Shown here one piece after another: positions 43,323 through 51,922 of a stretch of DNA of 64,000 nucleotides. The notes under the pieces were generated by a model. It had not been told where the DNA came from. It ran no database searches and saw only the letters and a list, made by a program, of their open reading frames with translations. Every line of letters starts with the position of its first letter. Position 1 is the stretch's first letter. The stretch is from Nitrospira sp. (GTDB taxonomy: Bacteria; Nitrospirota; Nitrospiria; Nitrospirales; Nitrospiraceae). The position numbers and the translations under genes are program-made. The stretch lies in contig JAOUMR010000002.1 of the NCBI GenBank assembly GCA_029881435.1, forward strand, positions 1 to 64,000, given 5' to 3'.

Positions 43323-45608
43323 TTACGATTCTCTCCAGTGCTTCTGGTGCAATTCTCTCCAGTGCTGTTCGCCTCGCTCGATGCTCTCGACTCTGAAACG
43401 AACACAGCTCGTGCGGAGACGGTTCATAACCGATACAGGACTAACCTTGAGGGTGATACGGGGCAGTTCCAATAGAGCTCCGACTAACGACCCTTTTGGA
43501 ACTGAAGGGAAGAGGATACTCACGCCGGTGAAGGACATATCCTCCAACTTGCCGGACAGCGAGGACGTCGAGGTATTTAACCGACAAGAGGTCTCATGCG
43601 AGACTCGTAGCATCCGGCGCCGTTCCCAGTTGAAGGACCTCCACGGAGCGGTAAGAGCAAACAGCAGTGATCGTAGACTGCTCGCTATACCGGGTTGGAA
43701 TTGATAAGTCTCTTCCCAGGATGCAGGATCCCCAAAGATCTTATCAACAAGCACCTCTCTCGTTGCCTCATCAAGTCCTTGGAACTGAATCCCGGCTTCC
43801 ACGCCACCGGATGGTAACCGTTCCTGTCTAATGATTCGGCCAGGTAATCGCACGATCGCGCCTTGAGAGGACGTTAAAAGAAGAGTCACGGTGTCCCGTG
43901 CAGTAAACACTGGGTGTTCGAGCGACAGTGCGACGCCGTGCTCATTAATGTTGAGAATGCGCGCGGCGACGGAGTTGTCATCTAGAAACAACTCGCTCAC
44001 AAAATCTCGATTAAGTCGGAACGCCTGTCGGCCTTGCGTCTGTTCGCTGGCAACGAACATTGCGATCGTCAGCAGCAAAAGATTGACGGATCCCCAAAAA
44101 AGGCTGACGGGGAGGCCTGGATCTCCAGTGCCGTGGCGAAAGTTCTGAATCCCCAATGCCAAACCTACAACCAACAATCCGAACGTCAACAAGTGCGGCC
44201 AGGCCAAAGTCAATTCAGCGGACGTGTTTCTTCCAATCCGTTGCCCTTTCGGTGTCACCTCGAAGGGGCGCTCTTTCCGGGGCGTGACAAGGGTCTTGAG
44301 CGCGACCCAGGTGAGCGCGAAGCACATGGCGATTTCATAGATGTCTGACCAGAATGGGTTGCGGGAGCCTCGGCTCGCCGGACGCATGACGAGTGCCGAT
44401 GCGATGTAGAAAGAAAAGAAGTGAAGGCCAAGCAATACGACATTGGCATGAATTGGTGGTGTCTGGAACAGAAGACTAGAAAGCGGAGCGACTAGACAAA
44501 TGAGGCGAGGAAGACCGAAAAAGAAGTAAAAGATCGACCCGAAATAATCCAGTCGCTGTGACAAGGTCAGACCACGTTTGGTGAGAGGGTTGTCACGGAG
44601 GAGGACTTGAATGCAACCCATGGCCCACCGCTTTCGCTGCTTGAGATAGCCTTCAAATGTCTCCGGCATCAGGCCAGCCGACAGCACGCGATTGAGGTAG
44701 CAGGACGTATACCCCTTCGCATGCAGGTTCATGCTCGTGTGGATATCTTCGGTGATAGTCTGAGTTTGGAACCCACCAATCTCCTCAAGGGGTTGTCGTC
44801 GGAAGAGACCGCCGCTGCCGGCGAAGAAGGCGCTGTTGTGCGCGTCTCGTCCGGCTTGTAAGGAGCGGAAGAACAATGCCTGCTCGTTCTTGACGAGTTC
44901 ACCTACTCGCAGATTGCGTTGAAAAACGTCGGGATTGTAGAAATGGTGGGGAGTCTGAACGATAGCCACTTTTTCGTCATCGAAGAATCCGACAGTCTCT
45001 TTCAGAAATGCACGCGCAGGGATATGGTCAACATCGAACACGGCTATGAGATCACCATCGGTCAAGCGAAGAGCATGGTTGAGGTTTCCCGCCTTGGCAT
45101 GGCGGGGATGATCCGGGCGTCTGATATAGCCACATCCCAGTGCGGTCGCCATCTTTTTGGCTTCAAGGCGACGGCCATCATCGAGAACGTACACATTGAA
45201 GCGATCTCTGGGATATTCCAGTGATAGACAGCCCATCAATGTTTGCCGCAAGAGCGACAGCGGTTCATCCACAACAGTGACCATGATGTCGACGGTTGGG
45301 TAATTCGTGATCGGTGCCGGTTGACGGTCGGTCGGTGACCAGGATTGATACGTGAAGAAACAAAACTGACAGAGCCCGTACAGTTCGGCGAGATAGACGA
45401 TCCATCCAATGACTAGACTGCTCAGGTCGTCGGTGGGTATTGTGTAAAGTGCTCGCCAGACCATGTAGCGGATGTACAAAAGGAGACTCAGGCTCAGGAC
45501 CCACCGACGCCCTTGGTCTTTCTTGAGGAGCAGCCCTATGGTCAAGAGCGCCAGAGCAGAAATTCCTGCAGCGATAGGAGTGTCGAAAAAGTTATCTACC
45601 AACGTCAT
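43323..45608 (-). CDS. bcsA: Cellulose synthase catalytic subunit-like glycosyltransferase with PilZ-type modules (BcsA)
   Basis: A 761-residue inner-membrane GT2 enzyme. N-terminal transmembrane helices are followed by the catalytic core with DDGRR, FDVDHIPAR (D-x-D), TQTITEDIHTSMNL (the TED base) and QRKRWAMG (Q-x2-R-W), all needed for polymerising UDP-glucose. More membrane helices follow (about 340-520). Then come two PilZ-like regions: RLNRDF...ILNINEHGVALSL near 545-575, with weak motifs, and RRRMLRVSHETSCRL...LEDMSFTGVSILF near 680-720, with D-x-S-x2-G. c-di-GMP control is likely. The C-terminus ends in a short duplication HWRELHQKHWRES. No bcsB, bcsZ or bcsC is present in the window. 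Confidence 0.87.
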   Translation of the reverse strand: MTLVDNFFDTPIAAGISALALLTIGLLLKKDQGRRWVLSLSLLLYIRYMVWRALYTIPTDDLSSLVIGWIVYLAELYGLCQFCFFTYQSWSPTDRQPAPITNYPTVDIMVTVVDEPLSLLRQTLMGCLSLEYPRDRFNVYVLDDGRRLEAKKMATALGCGYIRRPDHPRHAKAGNLNHALRLTDGDLIAVFDVDHIPARAFLKETVGFFDDEKVAIVQTPHHFYNPDVFQRNLRVGELVKNEQALFFRSLQAGRDAHNSAFFAGSGGLFRRQPLEEIGGFQTQTITEDIHTSMNLHAKGYTSCYLNRVLSAGLMPETFEGYLKQRKRWAMGCIQVLLRDNPLTKRGLTLSQRLDYFGSIFYFFFGLPRLICLVAPLSSLLFQTPPIHANVVLLGLHFFSFYIASALVMRPASRGSRNPFWSDIYEIAMCFALTWVALKTLVTPRKERPFEVTPKGQRIGRNTSAELTLAWPHLLTFGLLVVGLALGIQNFRHGTGDPGLPVSLFWGSVNLLLLTIAMFVASEQTQGRQAFRLNRDFVSELFLDDNSVAARILNINEHGVALSLEHPVFTARDTVTLLLTSSQGAIVRLPGRIIRQERLPSGGVEAGIQFQGLDEATREVLVDKIFGDPASWEETYQFQPGIASSLRSLLFALTAPWRSFNWERRRMLRVSHETSCRLNTSTSSLSGKLEDMSFTGVSILFPSVPKGSLVGALLELPRITLKVSPVSVMNRLRTSCVRFRVESIERGEQHWRELHQKHWRES
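43328..43366. repeat. Direct repeat of 15 bases, 24-base period, at the 3' end of bcsA
   Basis: ATTCTCTCCAGTGCT occurs at 43328 and again at 43352. It encodes the repeated HWRE at the C-terminus of the BcsA-like protein. The repeat could expand or contract by slippage without shifting the frame, because the period is a multiple of three. Confidence 0.7.
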
Positions 45609-45795
45609 GTTGAATGTGTCCCGGAGGGAAGCCTCCTAACCATCGTCTTGATGGGTACCACCCTATTACGAGACCGCTGGCTGGCCTAGCCCTACGAATG
45701 TGGAGCAGCCTTTCGAGGGAGGCAGACAAGCGTATTGATCGAATTGGGAGTCCGTTTTTCTAGGCAGAATAAGGCGGTTCGATTAAAAGTGGGGG

Positions 45796-46410
45796 TCAAG
45801 TCCAAAGCTCAAGTGGGCCATGGTTGGCGATGCCTTGTAGCAGGTCTTGCGTCGAAAGCATGCCAACTAGACGGCGGGCGTGGTCCAAAACCGGAACCGC
45901 ATGAATTTGTTCATCGAGCATGACGCGAGCAACTTCTCGAATCTCCGTAATGGGAGTTGAAGAGATAACTCTGGAGGTCATGATCTCCGCTAATCGCCTT
46001 GCAGAAGCTTGTCTGCTATCACCAGCGGTGACAAGCTCGGGTACGTGTCGCAGCAGATCACGATGAGATACCATTCCCACCAGAGTGCCATGCAGGGAAG
46101 TGATGGGGATATGATGGAAACCCTTGTGAGACATCAGCACCCAGGCGTCGAGCAGCGTACTGTCGGAGGGAAGGGAAAGGACCGGGGCTTTCATTAAGTC
46201 CTGGGCAAGCACCGCTGGTCTTGGATGTGGTTGCTGGGCACTCTGTTGTTGATAAGCGGTTTGCGCAGTCAAGGCCGAATGATCCAATGGAGGAGAGTGT
46301 TGGCCATCACGTTCAGTCCCCACAACAGGCTCAACCATGCTAAGCCGGGAGCCCGGTGGTCTTACGGGATAGGTCTCTGTGATTCCATTGACCGCGAGAA
46401 AAATTGGCAT
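45796..46410 (-). CDS. CBS-domain pair protein
   Basis: The start is ATG 46410, preceded by GAGGGGTT; the tracked ORF extends 49 codons more. The 204-residue protein has a Gln/Pro-rich N-terminal segment, then two CBS motifs: AQDLMKAPVLSLPSDSTLLDAWVLMSHKGFHHIPITSLHGTLVGMVSHRDLL and AEIMTSRVISSTPITEIREVARVMLDEQIHAVPVLDHARRLVGMLSTQDLL. Such pairs bind adenine nucleotides or related ligands and regulate partner proteins. It lies upstream of bcsA on the same strand with about 190 bases between, so a link to the polysaccharide genes is possible but not shown. Confidence 0.85.
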   Translation of the reverse strand: MPIFLAVNGITETYPVRPPGSRLSMVEPVVGTERDGQHSPPLDHSALTAQTAYQQQSAQQPHPRPAVLAQDLMKAPVLSLPSDSTLLDAWVLMSHKGFHHIPITSLHGTLVGMVSHRDLLRHVPELVTAGDSRQASARRLAEIMTSRVISSTPITEIREVARVMLDEQIHAVPVLDHARRLVGMLSTQDLLQGIANHGPLELWT

Positions 46411-46850
46411 CAAGCAACCCCTCAATGTCAGTATCGGAAATTTTGGGAAATACTTAAGAACGCTCTGCAGGAAACGCTGGGTTAATAGTAAGGAGACAAG
46501 GTGAGGGGCCGTATTGCAAGAATAAGAGCCAGTGCATCTCATGCGAGACACTGACATCTCAGATGGATTATGCGCTCGTGTCGACCGGTGGCGAGTCGCA
46601 AAAATACAGCCTAGATCAGGATGAGGCCACTCCTTTCCTTGATCCCAAGCAGTTCCTAATTGGTTGCTTCCGTTTTAACCCCTGTGATATAAGAACCGCC
46701 GTATCAAATCTTGTATCGTGTCGAGGGTTACGGGGCTCATACATAAAGACCAAAGTAAACATTCACAAGAAAGCCTGCACGTCCTCCAGACTTAGGCGGC
46801 ACATATTCAAGCCTCTATTCATCTCTTCTTTTCTTGCAAGGGGGGTAGTC
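46411..46850. other. Divergent regulatory region between CBS and cupredoxin genes
   Basis: About 440 bases without a convincing gene. On the plus strand TTGCTT (46664-46669) and TATAAG (46688-46693) are 18 bases apart, a possible promoter of the cupredoxin gene with a leader of about 150 bases. AAGGGGGG precedes the ATG at 46851. Nothing similar was clear for the CBS gene. Confidence 0.4.
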
Positions 46851-47327
46851 ATGGGCAAGTCAATGTTGGCAATTATCCTCGGCCTTGGAGTGCTGTTGGC
46901 TGGGGTTTCGGGTTCGTATGCACTTCAAGCGGGTGGTGTTGAAGTAGGTGATCTGGAAACCGGATCTGTCGTCGGCCAACCTTTTAAGGAACTGAGCGTG
47001 GATGCCTCATTCGTCGCTATCGAAATCGGCAACACGAAGACGTGGTATCCTCCCATGACAGTCATCGATTTTAAGACACGTCCAGGTTCGCCGGTTCTCC
47101 TAAAGGTGACGAATAATGCAACAGCCGAACATGGATTTCGTCTCAGCGCAGCAGTGAATCAATCGGCACCAACTGTTCTGGATATCAAGTTGGTGCTGAA
47201 GCCAGGGGAGACGCGGTACATCGGTGTTCCGACCAGTGATTTGTTCTATAATACGGGGAGCGTCCTTGAATATAGTTGTCACTTGCATGCAGGGCATGTC
47301 GGCGGCAAGTTGCTCATGCTGAAGTAA
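46851..47327 (+). CDS. Exported cupredoxin-like copper protein
   Basis: The start is ATG 46851; the track carries a longer ORF from 46563. The 158-residue protein has a signal peptide (MGKSMLAIILGLGVLLAGVSGSYALQA), then a beta-sandwich typical of type 1 copper proteins. Ligand candidates are His in NATAEHGFRL, then Cys and His in EYSCHLHAGHVGGKLLML. This H...C-x2-H spacing with a nearby Met fits a cupredoxin. It should act in the periplasm as electron carrier or copper binder. A strong hairpin terminator follows the stop. Confidence 0.78.
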   Translation: MGKSMLAIILGLGVLLAGVSGSYALQAGGVEVGDLETGSVVGQPFKELSVDASFVAIEIGNTKTWYPPMTVIDFKTRPGSPVLLKVTNNATAEHGFRLSAAVNQSAPTVLDIKLVLKPGETRYIGVPTSDLFYNTGSVLEYSCHLHAGHVGGKLLMLK

Positions 47328-47353
47328 TATATCCCAGCTCGAGTGGTCATAGC

Positions 47354-47393
47354 AAAAGGCCTCGGTGAGTCTCACCGAGGCCTTTTGTTTTTC
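47354..47393 (+). terminator. Rho-independent terminator of the cupredoxin gene
   Basis: AAAAGGCCTCGGTGAG is followed by its reverse complement CTCACCGAGGCCTTTT and then TGTTTTTC. The stem is nearly perfect, so it may work in both directions. It lies about 27 bases after the cupredoxin stop. Confidence 0.85.
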
Positions 47394-47413
47394 AAGTGAG
47401 TCCATGAAATGCA

Positions 47414-47446
47414 GAAGGCCCCATTTCTATAGAAACTGGGGCCTTC
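47414..47446 (-). terminator. Terminator of the ferredoxin gene
   Basis: GAAGGCCCCA and TGGGGCCTTC enclose a small inner palindrome TTCTATAGAA, giving a long stem just downstream of the ferredoxin stop on the minus strand. The T-run after the stem on that strand is weak, so efficiency is uncertain. Confidence 0.6.
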
Positions 47447-47467
47447 ACAATACCAATTCGAAATGAG

Positions 47468-47815
47468 TTAGTTTCTTACACCGCTCCAGACTTTGGCAGA
47501 ATCAATCTCCTTATCAGGATTCAAAGTTTTCGCCTTTTCAAGAAGTACGTCCGTCGTCTCAGGGTAAGCGGGGTCTGAGATACAGCAATTATCGACAGGA
47601 CACACTGCCGCACACTGGGGTTCATCAAAGTGACCAACACACTCGGTGCAGCGATCGTGGGCAATGACATAAATATTGTCGCCGACACCTTGTCCATCAC
47701 CAACGTGATTACCTTTAGTCTCGGCATCGCTTCTGGTCTCGAAAATTGCTTCATTAGGACATTCTGGCAGGCATGCTCCACACGAGATACATTCATCCGT
47801 TATCAATAAAGCCAT
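47468..47815 (-). CDS. 2[4Fe-4S] ferredoxin
   Basis: The start is ATG 47815 (MALLITDECISCGAC), preceded by AAGGAGG; the tracked ORF extends 57 codons further. The 115-residue protein has one cluster motif CISCGACLPECP and a second, CTECVGHFDEPQCAAVCPVDNCC, with the longer insertion seen in YfhL/Alvin-type ferredoxins. A charged C-terminal helix follows. It carries low-potential electrons in the cytoplasm. In autotrophic nitrifiers such ferredoxins can serve the reductive TCA cycle (known for the group, not shown here). Confidence 0.92.
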   Translation of the reverse strand: MALLITDECISCGACLPECPNEAIFETRSDAETKGNHVGDGQGVGDNIYVIAHDRCTECVGHFDEPQCAAVCPVDNCCISDPAYPETTDVLLEKAKTLNPDKEIDSAKVWSGVRN

Positions 47816-48036
47816 GACCCAAGCCTCCTTCTCACTTCCCAAAGACCAAACAATATTGACAAGTTCACACCACTCCCACCATAGTGCGCACGTCATGGTA
47901 GCGAGAAATGCGAAGGGATATTTTATTCTGCGATTCTTTTCTAAGTCAACAGAACGTAATCCGGTCAGAAGACCTAGCGTGGTCATGTGCGTGGGTCATT
48001 GGGCCCAACAGTGAAAGAAATGCCGGCCGTCACAAA

Positions 48037-48537
48037 ATGTCAGGTAGTCAGATAGAACCTGGAAGCCGAGAACAGCGAAACAAGCGGATCATCATGATGG
48101 TCCTGCTTGCACTTCTTCTGATGAGTGCATCGGTCTTTCTGGGCGAGCGTAAGGAATCAAGCATCATTGTCGTGACGTTCCCTAGTGGAATTCAGCTCGA
48201 AGCTGAAGTGGCGGATACTCCGGAGAAATTGCTCTTTGGGCTGGCCTTTCGCGACACACTGCCTCCCAACGGCGGAATGCTTTACATTTTTGAGCAGAAC
48301 GGTTTGCACCGCATCACGACTAGAGAATATCGATTTCCTATCGATATTCTCTGGATAGACGAGGGTCATCATGTCGTCCACATGCTGGAGTACGCGGAAC
48401 CGTGTAGCAAAGACCCGTGCCCATTCTTCGGACCGCCACCTGAACCGGCTCGTTATGTGATACAGGCTGAATCGGGATTCATTCAGAAGGCAAAAGTTGC
48501 AAAAGAGGATGAACTCAAATACACCCTCCGCATGTAG
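48037..48537 (+). CDS. DUF192 family protein
   Basis: From ATG 48037 (MSGSQIEPGSREQRNKR) the protein has 166 residues with one N-terminal transmembrane or signal segment (RIIMMVLLALLLMSASVFLG) and a DUF192 domain: FPSGIQLEAEVADTPEKLLFGLAFRDTLPPNGGMLYIF, the typical R-x2-PIDILWID, and the C-terminal VIQAESGFIQK. The DUF192 fold is small and usually exported; its function is not established. The Rieske gene follows after about 30 bases. Confidence 0.85.
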   Translation: MSGSQIEPGSREQRNKRIIMMVLLALLLMSASVFLGERKESSIIVVTFPSGIQLEAEVADTPEKLLFGLAFRDTLPPNGGMLYIFEQNGLHRITTREYRFPIDILWIDEGHHVVHMLEYAEPCSKDPCPFFGPPPEPARYVIQAESGFIQKAKVAKEDELKYTLRM

Positions 48538-48570
48538 GTGCTGCGGAACGTGAAAAAGGAAACAAGCACG

Positions 48571-48888
48571 ATGAGTGGCTTCCAGAAAGTTGCGCAGATT
48601 GAAGAGGTGCCCCCGGGCAAATCGAAGATCGTGACAGTCAACGACCGCCCGATCGCATTGTTCAATATTGACGGCACATTATATGCTATCCATAACAGCT
48701 GTCCTCATGAAGGAGGACCGCTTATTGAGGGGAGACTCAAGGGATATGTCATTGCTTGCCCTTGGCATGATCTCGCGTTTGATATCCGAAACGGGCAAGG
48801 TACAGATGGCGGTGGATACTGTGTGGGCAGTTACGAGGTCCGGGTTGAGGGGTCGGACGTCATGATCGGTCCACGCAGGAAGATGTAA
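48571..48888 (+). CDS. Rieske-type [2Fe-2S] ferredoxin
   Basis: The start is ATG 48571 (MSGFQKVAQIEEVPPG), with AAGGAAA before it; the track is 11 codons longer. The 105-residue protein has both cluster-binding boxes, CPHEGG (C-x-H) and CPWHDLAF (C-x2-H), spaced by 17 residues as in Rieske ferredoxins that serve dioxygenases or assimilatory nitrite reductase (NirD type). No signal peptide, so cytoplasmic. Its electron acceptor is not in the window. Confidence 0.92.
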   Translation: MSGFQKVAQIEEVPPGKSKIVTVNDRPIALFNIDGTLYAIHNSCPHEGGPLIEGRLKGYVIACPWHDLAFDIRNGQGTDGGGYCVGSYEVRVEGSDVMIGPRRKM

Positions 48889-48934
48889 GCAAAGAAGTCA
48901 GCCGCGACGATGATTTGCACGAACAGGAACAGAC

Positions 48935-49273
48935 GTGAGCTTTTCTAGTGCGGGCCACAACCCAACTCTGGATGTCACGGATTGCCGCAAGGTCACAGTT
49001 GATGAGCCGTTCGTCATCCACCTGTGGGAGGACCGGACCAGAGGCGAACAGTGGGTGCCTGCGTATGACACGAAAGGGCTTGCCCTCCTCAGTGATGAAT
49101 TCCTTCGCATTGCGAGTAATAACGCGGTGGAGAATGGGCAACGCATCTTTGAGTTCAAGGCCGTCCAGCCAGGTGTGTATCAGGTAGTGTTTGAAAAACG
49201 CATGGGATGGAAATTTACCGCTGAGGAGCGTCGAGTCTTTAGGATAGACGTCCAGTCTGTCACTGGGAATTGA
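48935..49273 (+). CDS. Chagasin-like (inhibitor family I42) protein
   Basis: A 112-residue protein beginning at GTG 48935, with AGGAAC upstream. The order VTVDEPFVIHLWEDRTRGEQWVPAYDT, RIFEFKAVQPGVYQVVFEKRMGWKF and RRVFRIDVQSV follows the chagasin beta-barrel, which blocks papain-like cysteine proteases. The inhibitory loops are altered: GEQW replaces the usual NPTTGY-type loop and KRMGW replaces RPW. There is no signal peptide, so it should act in the cytoplasm. It could therefore have lost inhibitor function. It is followed at five bases by the class IV aminotransferase. Confidence 0.68.
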   Translation: MSFSSAGHNPTLDVTDCRKVTVDEPFVIHLWEDRTRGEQWVPAYDTKGLALLSDEFLRIASNNAVENGQRIFEFKAVQPGVYQVVFEKRMGWKFTAEERRVFRIDVQSVTGN

Positions 49274-49277
49274 ATTC

Positions 49278-50117
49278 ATGTCCGACGTCGCGTTCATCAA
49301 TGGTCGTTTCATTCCATGGCAGGATGCAACCGTCTCTATCGATGACCGGGGGTTCCAGTTTGCTGACGCCGTCTACGAAGTGATCAGGACGTATCGTGGG
49401 GCGCCGTTCCAGCTGGAGGCGCATCTCGCACGACTTGAGCGAAGTGCGAAGGAGCTCTTTATTTCCCAGCCATATTCACGAGCGCAATGGATGCAGTGGA
49501 TCAACCACGGACTCAGTCTGGCAGGATATCAAGAGGCCAAGATCTATATCCAGATTACCCGAGGCGTGGCTCCTCGGGAGCACAGCTTCCCCTCCGAAAT
49601 TTGCCCGACCATCGTCATGACGATTAAGGAATTACATAGTCTGCCCACTGAAATGCGCCAGGCCGGCGTCACGGCATGCACCTGTGAAGATCTTCGCTGG
49701 GGACGATGCGATATCAAGAGCGTCAATTTGCTTGCCAACGTTCTTGCACGTGAAGAGGCAGGAAAGGCTCGGGTGTTCGAAGCCATTTTCATTCGAGACG
49801 GTTGTGTGATGGAAGGTGCCTTAAGTAATGTGATGGCTGTTCAAGATGGAGTGGTCATGACGGCTCCTGAAGGTCCACGGATCCTGTCTGGCGTCACCAG
49901 GACAGTGGTGTTGGGGTTGGCCAAAAAAGAAAATATTCCGGTTGAAGAACGGTCCATATCGCTCGATGCGCTTTACGCAGCAGACGAGGTGTTCCTGACC
50001 GGGACCACACTCGAAGTGCTCGGAGTAGTTCAGGTCGATGGGAAGACCATTGGGTCCGGCCAGCCAGGCCCAATCACGAGAACGCTGGCCGCCCAGTGGG
50101 CGCTGTTGACCGGCTAG
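49278..50117 (+). CDS. Class IV aminotransferase, D-alanine transaminase-like
   Basis: A 279-residue PLP enzyme. It has FINGRFIPWQDATVSIDDRGFQFADAVYEVIRTYRGAPFQLEAHLARL at the N-terminus, the Schiff-base Lys in RCDIKSVNLLANV, the cofactor-binding Glu in VMEGALSNVMAV, and SGVTRTVVL and EVFLTGTTLEV for phosphate binding. The overall pattern is nearest to D-amino-acid transaminase, which makes D-glutamate or D-alanine for peptidoglycan, though branched-chain or aminodeoxychorismate lyase activity is possible. The rimP leader hairpin lies just after it. Confidence 0.85.
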   Translation: MSDVAFINGRFIPWQDATVSIDDRGFQFADAVYEVIRTYRGAPFQLEAHLARLERSAKELFISQPYSRAQWMQWINHGLSLAGYQEAKIYIQITRGVAPREHSFPSEICPTIVMTIKELHSLPTEMRQAGVTACTCEDLRWGRCDIKSVNLLANVLAREEAGKARVFEAIFIRDGCVMEGALSNVMAVQDGVVMTAPEGPRILSGVTRTVVLGLAKKENIPVEERSISLDALYAADEVFLTGTTLEVLGVVQVDGKTIGSGQPGPITRTLAAQWALLTG

Positions 50118-50162
50118 AGCTCTTGCTTTGCTTCAGGGTGCGTGTTATGGTGCTGCCTCTGT

Positions 50163-50187
50163 AAGTGGGCTCATGCCCACTTTTTTG
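50163..50187 (+). promoter_or_regulatory. rimP leader hairpin / attenuator-like terminator
   Basis: AAGTGGGC-TCAT-GCCCACTT followed by TTTTTTG is a compact intrinsic-terminator-like hairpin just upstream of rimP. GCCC of the stem could pair instead with GGGC at 50191-50194, giving an alternative fold. It resembles the rimP leader described in proteobacteria, where an attenuator precedes rimP-nusA-infB. It may also end the upstream transcript. Confidence 0.65.
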
Positions 50188-50196
50188 TTTGGGCAC

Positions 50197-50703
50197 ATGT
50201 CGAGCAGTATTAGGTTGAGCATGCCGGGTAAATGTTTGCAGGCGGTTGCCGACCGATTGCAGGAAATTATTTCACCGATTTTATGGACGCTTGGACTTGA
50301 GTTGGTTGATGTGGTCTGTGTCGGGCAAGGTCCTCGTTCGGTTGTTCGTGTTCTGATCAATAAACCAGGTGGAGTCACCATCACAGATTGTGAACAAACA
50401 CATAAAGCCTTGGGCCCGGCCCTTGACGTCGCCGATCCCTTTCCCCACGCCTACACGCTTGAGGTCTCTTCGCCAGGTCTGGATCGGCCATTTAAGAGAC
50501 TGCAAGATTATCAGCGAGCGATTGGGAAAGAGGTGAACCTCAAGCTTCGCCAACCAGTCGAAGGTCAGTGGAAGATTACGGGACGATTAATGGAAGTAGA
50601 TGAGCGTGCTGTCGTGCTGGCTGTCGTTGCACCGCGGATATCGCAGCCGATGAGTTTGGATCGGGAGATGATTGCCGAGGCGAAGCTGGTCATAAAAATT
50701 TAG
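50197..50703 (+). CDS. rimP: Ribosome maturation factor RimP
   Basis: RimP helps 30S assembly. The domain starts at LQEIISPILWTLGLELVDVVCVGQGPRSVVRVLINKPGGVTITDCEQTHKALGPALDVADPFPHAYTLEVSSPGLDRPFKRLQDYQRAIGKEVNLKL, with the SSPGLDRP signature. The start is uncertain: ATG 50197, 50221 and the tracked 50128 are all in frame, but the tracked start would place the leader hairpin inside the gene, so 50197 or later is preferred. The gene begins the rimP-nusA-infB operon. Confidence 0.88.
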   Translation: MSSSIRLSMPGKCLQAVADRLQEIISPILWTLGLELVDVVCVGQGPRSVVRVLINKPGGVTITDCEQTHKALGPALDVADPFPHAYTLEVSSPGLDRPFKRLQDYQRAIGKEVNLKLRQPVEGQWKITGRLMEVDERAVVLAVVAPRISQPMSLDREMIAEAKLVIKI

Positions 50704-50754
50704 ATATTTGAAGTCGAGCGTTGTGGACGGTAACCGGATGCAGGAGCGTGAGGT

Positions 50755-51906
50755 ATGAATCGAGAACTGATTTCAGTCATCGATGAAATCGGGCGTCAGA
50801 AAGGGATCGACAAAGCCCGAGTAATCGGAGCTATTGAATCCGCCCTGCAGACAGCTGCCAAAAAACGCTTTGGCCAGGCTGAGAACATTCAGGTGGAGAT
50901 TGACCCAAAGACAGGAGAAATTTCTGTCGTATCCAAGAAAACCATTGTGGAAACGGTCAGTAATCCCAAAGCTGAAATCTCGATTCAGGAAGCGCGTCAA
51001 TACGACAGTGAAGCTGAAGTGGGCGACGAAATCGGTTCTCTGATCGAGATGAACGAGTTGGGGAGAATCGCTGCCCAAACAGCGAAGCAAGTCATATTTC
51101 AAAAGGTTCGAGAGGCAGAGTGGGAGGCGGTCCAAAAGGAATACTCTACGCGGCAGGGAGATCTTGTCACGGGCATCATTCTGGGCATGGAGCGCCGCAA
51201 TTACCTCGTGGATCTTGGAAAGACGGAAGCGATACTACCCATCCAGGAGCAGATTCCCCGCGAAACATATCGGCGTGGTGATCGTGTAAAGGCAATGTTA
51301 CTGGAAGTCCGTCGTACGCCAAAGGATGTTCAAGTCATATTGTCTCGAAGTCACCCGCAATTCGTGGCAAAGCTGTTTGAACTTGAAGTGCCAGAAGTGA
51401 TGGAGAAGATCATCGAGATCAAGTCGGTTGTTCGAGAGCCTGGAGATCGAACAAAAATTGCCGTCACGTCACGGGAGAAAGCTGTGGACCCAGTCGGAGC
51501 CTGTGTCGGAATCAAGGGGTCCCGTGTCCAGGCGGTCGTCCGTGAGTTACGAGGCGAGAAGATCGACATCATTACGTGGACGCAAGACCCTCGAGTATTC
51601 ATTGCTGAGGCCTTGAATCCGGCAACCATTGAAAAGGTCGGGATCGATGAAGAGAAAAAGTCGGCGCTCGTGGTCGCCGCTGACTCACAATTGTCGCTGG
51701 CCATCGGCAAGAATGGGCAAAATGTCAGGCTTGCCGCACGTTTGACAGGGTGGAAAATCGATATCATCAGCGCAACTGAATACGAGAAAGAAAAGGTCGA
51801 GCGCGATAAGGAAATTAAAGCGGCGCTTGCCGAAGAGGCCGAGTCGCAGCGACTCCAGGAAGAAGCGCGTCAAGCTGCCAGAGCTGAAGAAGCGACGAGC
51901 GGATAA
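50755..51906 (+). CDS. nusA: Transcription termination/antitermination factor NusA
   Basis: A 383-residue protein that binds RNA polymerase and nascent RNA. Order: N-terminal domain ([40 protein letters not shown]), S1 domain ([29 protein letters not shown]), KH1 ([38 protein letters not shown]) and KH2 ([28 protein letters not shown]). The C-terminal acidic repeats of the E. coli protein are absent, as in many other bacteria. It follows rimP by about 50 bases. Confidence 0.95.
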   Translation: MNRELISVIDEIGRQKGIDKARVIGAIESALQTAAKKRFGQAENIQVEIDPKTGEISVVSKKTIVETVSNPKAEISIQEARQYDSEAEVGDEIGSLIEMNELGRIAAQTAKQVIFQKVREAEWEAVQKEYSTRQGDLVTGIILGMERRNYLVDLGKTEAILPIQEQIPRETYRRGDRVKAMLLEVRRTPKDVQVILSRSHPQFVAKLFELEVPEVMEKIIEIKSVVREPGDRTKIAVTSREKAVDPVGACVGIKGSRVQAVVRELRGEKIDIITWTQDPRVFIAEALNPATIEKVGIDEEKKSALVVAADSQLSLAIGKNGQNVRLAARLTGWKIDIISATEYEKEKVERDKEIKAALAEEAESQRLQEEARQAARAEEATSG

Positions 51907-51922
51907 CCGACGGAACCATTCG

